Origin: Oscillospiraceae bacterium
GTDB taxonomy: Bacteria; Bacillota_A; Clostridia; Oscillospirales; Oscillospiraceae
NCBI GenBank assembly: GCA_902789835.1
Contig: CADAPN010000027.1
Location: 1 to 16,234 of the forward strand
Reading direction: 5' to 3'
Length of the DNA stretch: 16,234 bases
In this document: positions 12,332-16,234 of the stretch, piece after piece
Layout of the letters: each line of letters opens with the position of its first letter
Numbering within the stretch: the first letter of the stretch is position 1
Notes under the pieces: generated by a model
The model's input: only the letters and a program-made list of their open reading frames with translations
Databases searched by the model: none
Told to the model about the DNA's origin: nothing
Translations under genes and position numbers: made by a program

Positions 12332-13303
12332 TCAGGAGGCTTCCGAAAGATCCGTCTTGTCGGAAAACGCGGGAATGGGCCGCGATGACGCCAGATGCGA
12401 CTTCACGAAGTCAACGGCAAGATTTGTGACGTACAGGTCGTCATTGCCCCTGAAGCCATGGCCTGCCCCCTCGATGGTCACAAGCTCCGCCGAGGGGAAG
12501 GCCGTGACCGCACGCTCGGAATATGAAATGGGTACAATATTGTCTGCCGTTCCGTGAAAGATCAGTACGTCGCCGGGGTAATTCTCCATTTTCTCATAAA
12601 TGTCAACGGATATGGCGTCCTCCAGATAAATTCTGCCGACGGTCGCCCCCATGAGCTCGACGCTCTCCGGAATCTCTTCCGGTTCCGGCACAAGTGCCTT
12701 CATGTCGTCGCTGATCACGAATCCCGGGAAGAGCAGGACCATGGCGCGGATGTCCCGGGGCCGTTCTTCTGCGACATAAGCAGCAACGAAGCCGCCCTGG
12801 CTCCTGCCGAAAAGGAAGATCCGCGTCGGATCGAACTCCTTCCGCTGCTTCAGGCTGTCAATCACGGCGTTCAGGTCCGCCGCCTCGGTCAGGACCGACA
12901 TGTCCCGGATGCTGCCGTCGCTTCGGCTCCCTTCTCCGCCGCCGATGAAGTCGAACACACAGGACGCAATGCCGTTTTCCGCATACGCCATGGCATAAGG
13001 CTCCACCTTGTCACTGTTTCCGTTAAACCCGTGGGCAAGGATAACCAGGGGAAACGGTCCCTCTCCCCGCGGGAGAAGGAGCTTTGCATAAATATGTTTT
13101 CCGTCCCGCTGAAACGAGGTTTCCTCTACCGTAAAGGTCCGGACGGCCTCTCCGTCCGCCGGCGGTGTCTCTCCTTGTAAAGGGCCCGCTTCGCTCTGCA
13201 GGCCGAAGATCAGAAACAGGACAAAAATCAAGGCAAGCAGTGCCGCGGCACTCCAGAGAATCCGCCTTTTCCCGGTTTGGAAACGCTCCTCGTTGTGTAT
13301 CAT
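12332..13303 (-). CDS. Membrane-anchored alpha/beta hydrolase (esterase-like)
   Basis: The 323-residue protein has a basic start, one membrane helix or uncleaved signal (about 14-34), a spacer, and an alpha/beta hydrolase domain (about 60-305) facing outwards. The catalytic triad is complete: nucleophile S168 in G-R-S-Q-G, D254 in H-G-T-A-D, and H282 in G-A-G-H-G-F. The oxyanion segment H91-G-F-N-G is also present. The sequence is closest in feel to feruloyl/cinnamoyl or short acyl esterases and dienelactone-hydrolase relatives. It is the last gene of the minus-strand operon, 29 nt after the ligase stop; the ribosome binding site (GGGAG) is about 15 nt from the ATG and weak. In this context it could remove or transfer the acyl group added by the upstream enzymes. 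The substrate is not known. No terminator with a T-run follows. Confidence 0.85.
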   Translation of the reverse strand: MIHNEERFQTGKRRILWSAAALLALIFVLFLIFGLQSEAGPLQGETPPADGEAVRTFTVEETSFQRDGKHIYAKLLLPRGEGPFPLVILAHGFNGNSDKVEPYAMAYAENGIASCVFDFIGGGEGSRSDGSIRDMSVLTEAADLNAVIDSLKQRKEFDPTRIFLFGRSQGGFVAAYVAEERPRDIRAMVLLFPGFVISDDMKALVPEPEEIPESVELMGATVGRIYLEDAISVDIYEKMENYPGDVLIFHGTADNIVPISYSERAVTAFPSAELVTIEGAGHGFRGNDDLYVTNLAVDFVKSHLASSRPIPAFSDKTDLSEAS

Positions 13304-13332
13304 ATCGTATCTACTGTTCTCCCTGATGCAAT

Positions 13333-14793
13333 CTACGCCTTTTCGCCGTCGTGCTGTACCGCAATCAGTGCCTTTGCCCGCTCCAGGAGCTCGCCGTAGA
13401 GGACTTTTCCCGCATCGTTTCTTGGGATCTCCGGGATCACGGACACCGAGAAGGCACGCCTTACGACGGCAATCTTCCTTCGGATATAGTCCTCAACAAT
13501 GTCCTTTTCCCTTTCGTCCGTTACAAATACAATCAAGTGTTCATCGATGCCGGAACTGACAGTAAGAATGTTCAGATCCGACATCATTTTTTCGTCGATC
13601 TCATCCAGACTGATCCTGTGCCCGGAGACCTTGATAAAGCGCTTCAGCCGTCCGACAATATACAGGTAACCGTCTTCGTCTGTCTCTCCCACGTCTCCGG
13701 TTCTCAGAATGCCGCCCCATTCATCGCCTTTGCAGAGATCTTCTCCGCCCCGGGCGTAGCCCATGGCCACGTTTCCGCCGCGGTAGACAATCTCTCCCGG
13801 GCAGTGCGGGGCGGTAATTGTATGATCCTGGGCATCAAGAAGACTGATCTCGCCTCCGGGAACGGCAAGCCCGACGGAACCGATCTTTTCGGCGCTTTTT
13901 TCGGGTGCCAGCCAGGAAATGGCCGCCGTCGCCTCGCTCTGTCCGTACATCACGACAAAGCGTCTGCCGGTTTTTGCGGCATAGTCGGCAAAATACGCGT
14001 GCAGCTCACGGCTCAGTTTTCCTCCCGCCTGGGTCAGGGTTCTCAGGCTTGGAAAATCCTCGCTGAACAAGTCGATCTGCCGCAGGATTTCATAGGTGTT
14101 CGGGACCCCGTGAAAAACGCTGACCTCTTTTTCCTCCACCAGATCCCAGAACTCGTTTTCCATGAAGCTCTGCCGTGTGGCAACCGTGCACGCCCCGCGC
14201 AAGAGAGCCGCATGGATCATGGACTGGGCATAGGTGTACTGCATCGGAACCGAGGTAATCGAGCGGTCGTTTTCACGCAGCCCGAGGTAATCCGCGATCA
14301 CCCCGGCATTGAAAAGAATATTGTTCCGGCTTTGCCGCACATATTTGACCGAGCCTGTGGAGCCCGAGGTGGTAAGCAGCAGCCCCAGCTCCGGATGCAC
14401 CGGATAAAGCTCCGGATAATTCGTCCTGAGCAGGACATAGTCCCCCACCGTGCAGGCTTCGCGCATCCCCGCATACTCGCCGCGCATTTCTTCCGGCAGG
14501 AAAACCAGTCCCGGCCGGTAGGCATTGAGCACCGACCGGCGTATTTCCGCCGGCGCCTCCGCCGACATCATCAGCATGGGATAGCCGCCGCCCATCAGCG
14601 CGGCATAACCGGAGATCGCCCCAAAGGTGTTTCGGCAGAGCATCATTACCAGGGGATATCGAGGATCGACCTCAGAGAGCTTTGCACTCAGCACTTCCAG
14701 CTCACCGTAACGCAGCGTCTCGCCGCATTCCCCGATCACCGCGATGTTGTCGGCATAGCCGCCAAAGTCCCAAAGCATCTGACGCTTTTCCAT
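13333..14793 (-). CDS. Stand-alone adenylate-forming ligase (AMP-binding)
   Basis: The 486-residue ANL-family enzyme activates a carboxylic acid with ATP as acyl-adenylate and passes it to a thiol, probably on a carrier protein. The phosphate loop T-T-S-G-S-T-G-S-V-K is at 141-150, the aromatic/adenine motif Y-G-Q-S-E-A-T at 283-289 and T-G-D at 365-367. The hinge G-R-L-K-R-F-I-K-V-S-G-H-R is at 381-393 and the catalytic Lys is K463 in N-D-A-G-K-V. It has no condensation or carrier domain of its own. The start chosen is ATG 14793; GTG 14799 abuts the upstream stop and has GAGGGG only 3 nt before it, whereas ATG has it 9 nt before. The preceding gene encodes an acyltransferase-carrier fusion, the likely acceptor. 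The acid it activates cannot be told by eye. Confidence 0.9.
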   Translation of the reverse strand: MEKRQMLWDFGGYADNIAVIGECGETLRYGELEVLSAKLSEVDPRYPLVMMLCRNTFGAISGYAALMGGGYPMLMMSAEAPAEIRRSVLNAYRPGLVFLPEEMRGEYAGMREACTVGDYVLLRTNYPELYPVHPELGLLLTTSGSTGSVKYVRQSRNNILFNAGVIADYLGLRENDRSITSVPMQYTYAQSMIHAALLRGACTVATRQSFMENEFWDLVEEKEVSVFHGVPNTYEILRQIDLFSEDFPSLRTLTQAGGKLSRELHAYFADYAAKTGRRFVVMYGQSEATAAISWLAPEKSAEKIGSVGLAVPGGEISLLDAQDHTITAPHCPGEIVYRGGNVAMGYARGGEDLCKGDEWGGILRTGDVGETDEDGYLYIVGRLKRFIKVSGHRISLDEIDEKMMSDLNILTVSSGIDEHLIVFVTDEREKDIVEDYIRRKIAVVRRAFSVSVIPEIPRNDAGKVLYGELLERAKALIAVQHDGEKA

Positions 14794-14799
14794 CCTCAC

Positions 14800-15768
14800 T
14801 CACCCCTCTTCCCTGTTCTTCTCGTCAAGCTTTTTCCGCACCAGCTTCAGGCCGGACTCGAACGAATTCATTTTCAGGACTTCTCTGCCCTTGAAGCTGA
14901 TGCCGAAGGCCGCCTCAAGCCCTGCGACCAGTGCCATCTGGGATGCGGAATCCCAGCCGTCCTCATGGAAGCGGAAGGTGACCGGGTTAAAATCATAGCC
15001 CTCGAAGCAGCCTGAAAAGACCTCCCAATAGGTTTCCGCAATTCTGGCCGGGGTCCAGGTCTTTGCGTCCTCGGCCGCGGCGCTTTCCGGCTTTTCCTCC
15101 GTCCGTTCCGCTGCAGCAGCGGAGCCGCCGTACACCGGTCTGTCGCCGCTCTCGCCGGAGATCCGGGCGGGATTGCCGATCATGGTGACTTGGTCCGGAA
15201 CATTCTGGAACACAGCCGCGCCAAGTCCGATGATGCTTCTGTCGCCGATTTGGATCCGGTCCCGAAGCATCGCACCGCTGCCGACAAAGACGTTTTCCCC
15301 CACCATGGTGTGTCCGCCGACAAAGGCGTGTACGCCAAGGCGCGTATGATCCCCGATGACAGAGTCGTGTCCGACCGCGGTTCCCGCCGAGAGATAGACA
15401 TTCCTTCCCACTCTGGCCAAGGAACCGATGAAGGCGCCGCGACAGACCGCCGTCGCCTCTCCCACCTCGGCATCGGGACTGATGTATGCCGTCGGCTCTC
15501 GAAGGATTGCGCCTTCGTAGCCCGCTTGCTTCATCTTCTCATAGGCCTCTTTGCGGACCCGCGGCTCTCCGATGGCGATTACAAAGCGAACCTCCTCCGG
15601 TCTGTACTGTCCGCAGAATTTCTGAAAGCCCAGCACCGGGCAGCCCATCAGTTCTTCCGACAAGGCATGATCGTCGATGAAGACGACCCCAGACCATTCG
15701 TTTCCGGCATCCGCCATATATTTGAACTCCCGTCCCATGGCCCCGGCTCCGTACAGTGCAAGAATCAT
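14800..15768 (-). CDS. NeuD/PglD-type acyltransferase fused to acyl carrier domain
   Basis: This 322-residue protein has three parts. Residues 1-85 are a Rossmann-like sugar-binding domain starting M-I-L-A-L-Y-G-A-G-A-M-G-R. Residues about 88-203 are a left-handed beta-helix with hexapeptide repeats. H134 in A-V-G-H-D-S-V-I-G-D matches the catalytic His of PglD-type acetyltransferases, and the helix ends G-N-P-A-R. After an Ala/Glu-rich linker (215-234) comes an acyl carrier domain (about 239-318) with S274 in G-W-D-S-A, the phosphopantetheine site, and helix 2 L-E-A-A-F-G-I. A transferase carrying its own carrier is unusual; the acyl donor is probably the phosphopantetheine-bound group loaded by the downstream ligase, 6 nt away. 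The start is ATG 15768 with GGAGG at a 5-nt spacing; ATG 15780 has no proper spacing. Confidence 0.88.
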   Translation of the reverse strand: MILALYGAGAMGREFKYMADAGNEWSGVVFIDDHALSEELMGCPVLGFQKFCGQYRPEEVRFVIAIGEPRVRKEAYEKMKQAGYEGAILREPTAYISPDAEVGEATAVCRGAFIGSLARVGRNVYLSAGTAVGHDSVIGDHTRLGVHAFVGGHTMVGENVFVGSGAMLRDRIQIGDRSIIGLGAAVFQNVPDQVTMIGNPARISGESGDRPVYGGSAAAAERTEEKPESAAAEDAKTWTPARIAETYWEVFSGCFEGYDFNPVTFRFHEDGWDSASQMALVAGLEAAFGISFKGREVLKMNSFESGLKLVRKKLDEKNREEG

Positions 15769-15773
15769 ACTGT

Positions 15774-15778
15774 CCTCC
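15774..15778 (-). promoter_or_regulatory. Ribosome binding site deciding the acyltransferase start
   Basis: GGAGG on the minus strand, 5 nt before ATG 15768. It lies inside the longer frame that would begin at ATG 15780, which itself has AAAGG directly abutting it with no spacer. Confidence 0.7.
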
Positions 15779-15792
15779 ATCCTTTCTCAGCT

Positions 15793-16234
15793 TTACAGCG
15801 TCATGTTCCACGCCGTTTCAATTTCTTTTTCGACTGCCTGCAGCTGCTCGGCTGCCGCCGCCCCCCAGCGCTGGCGGCCGTTTTCATCCGTTGCTGACAG
15901 CAGTTTCTTCAGGTTTCCCTGCTCCGCGGCCAGCCTCCTGCTCTCCGCGTAGACCAGCTCAAAGGCCATGCAGGCGTGGGCAATCAGGCCGTCCAGCACT
16001 GTGTGCCGGGCAGCCCGGGGTACACAGCGGTGCCCGACCACACATTCCAGCACCTCCGGTGATGCCTCCTCGGCCTCACTCAGCAGGCCGCGGCTCTTTC
16101 CGATGCGCTCCTCAAAAGGGATTTCGGCAACAACACGAAAAATGTCCACCTTATCCGCATCCCGCAGGATCTGGGAAAAGCATCGTGTCTCGTCATCCAG
16201 ATTCTCCGGAAGGGAGAGCTTGTTGTGCAGGCGG
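15793..16234 (-). CDS. HD-domain protein, C-terminal part (runs off the window)
   Basis: The frame stays open to the right edge, giving the last 147 or so residues; the GTG at 16149 is internal. The piece begins R-L-H-N-K-L-S-L-P-E-N-L and continues Q-I-L-R-D-A-D-K-V-D-I-F, which is the late HD-superfamily pattern in which a conserved Asp completes the metal site. The H..HD part of the site must lie beyond the edge. HD proteins of this kind are phosphohydrolases acting on nucleotides or related phosphates. The C-terminal 100 residues are helical with an Ala/Glu/Gln-rich end. The acyltransferase-carrier gene starts 24 nt past its stop, so they share an operon, though a functional link is not evident. 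Confidence 0.75.
   Translation of the reverse strand, partial: RLHNKLSLPENLDDETRCFSQILRDADKVDIFRVVAEIPFEERIGKSRGLLSEAEEASPEVLECVVGHRCVPRAARHTVLDGLIAHACMAFELVYAESRRLAAEQGNLKKLLSATDENGRQRWGAAAAEQLQAVEKEIETAWNMTL

Noticed and set aside
13351..15015. Long plus-strand open frame (554 codons)
   Set aside because: It lies antisense across the ligase and part of the acyltransferase-carrier gene, both with intact catalytic motifs; the frame shows no family signature.
1..16234. CRISPR arrays, tRNA/rRNA genes, insertion sequences, attachment sites
   Set aside because: No regularly spaced direct repeats, cloverleaf-like segments, transposase motifs or terminal inverted repeats were seen on reading both strands.

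Overview
The window looks like chromosomal DNA of an anaerobic, Gram-positive-type member of the Bacillota, probably a gut or rumen clostridial relative. The basis is a stand-alone class III ribonucleotide reductase activase (nrdG), an ECF-type thiamine permease under a TPP riboswitch, a lipoprotein with a Gram-positive style signal, an RsbU/SpoIIE-type phosphatase, a FatA-like acyl-ACP thioesterase, two Gly-Gly leader peptides and strong AGGAGG-like ribosome binding sites. Species and genus cannot be fixed from the sequence.

Left part (1 to about 4.2 kb) is AT-richer and accessory in character. It holds a carboxymuconolactone-decarboxylase/AhpD-like protein behind a near-consensus promoter with an inverted repeat in its leader. 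Next come the 3' remnant of an unidentified minus-strand gene that still has its hairpin terminator, and two small proteins with double-glycine secretion leaders (1457-1639 and 2740-2994). One of these carries a miniature zinc ribbon, and the two flank a minus-strand acyl-ACP thioesterase. A TPR-like lipoprotein closes the region. No peptidase-containing ABC exporter lies inside the window.

Centre (4.2 to 7.2 kb) is GC-rich: a membrane-bound HAMP/PP2C phosphatase is translationally coupled (ATGA overlap) to a glucose-family PTS permease. That permease has no EIIB domain, and its EIIA domain has lost the phosphorylatable histidine. The pair looks like a sugar-responsive signalling unit rather than an ordinary transporter, but this is inference.

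From 7.2 to 9.9 kb, minus strand, run a secreted acidic Ig-like protein, nrdG and a tRNA-dihydrouridine synthase. Divergent from the secreted protein is a membrane-anchored beta-lactamase/transpeptidase-fold protein (10116-11402) whose SxxK, SDN and KTG motifs are all altered, so it is probably a pseudoenzyme. Then comes a complete TPP riboswitch with terminator and antiterminator, followed by thiT.

The right end (12.3 to 16.2 kb, minus strand) is a compact operon: a partial HD-domain protein, a NeuD/PglD-type acyltransferase fused to a C-terminal acyl carrier domain, a stand-alone adenylate-forming ligase, and a membrane-anchored alpha/beta hydrolase. The three enzyme types fit one pathway: the ligase activates an acid and loads it on the carrier domain, the fused left-handed beta-helix enzyme transfers it to an amino sugar or similar acceptor, and the hydrolase acts outside the membrane. 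This acyl-loading operon, the PTS/phosphatase pair and the leader-peptide locus are the most unusual parts of the window.
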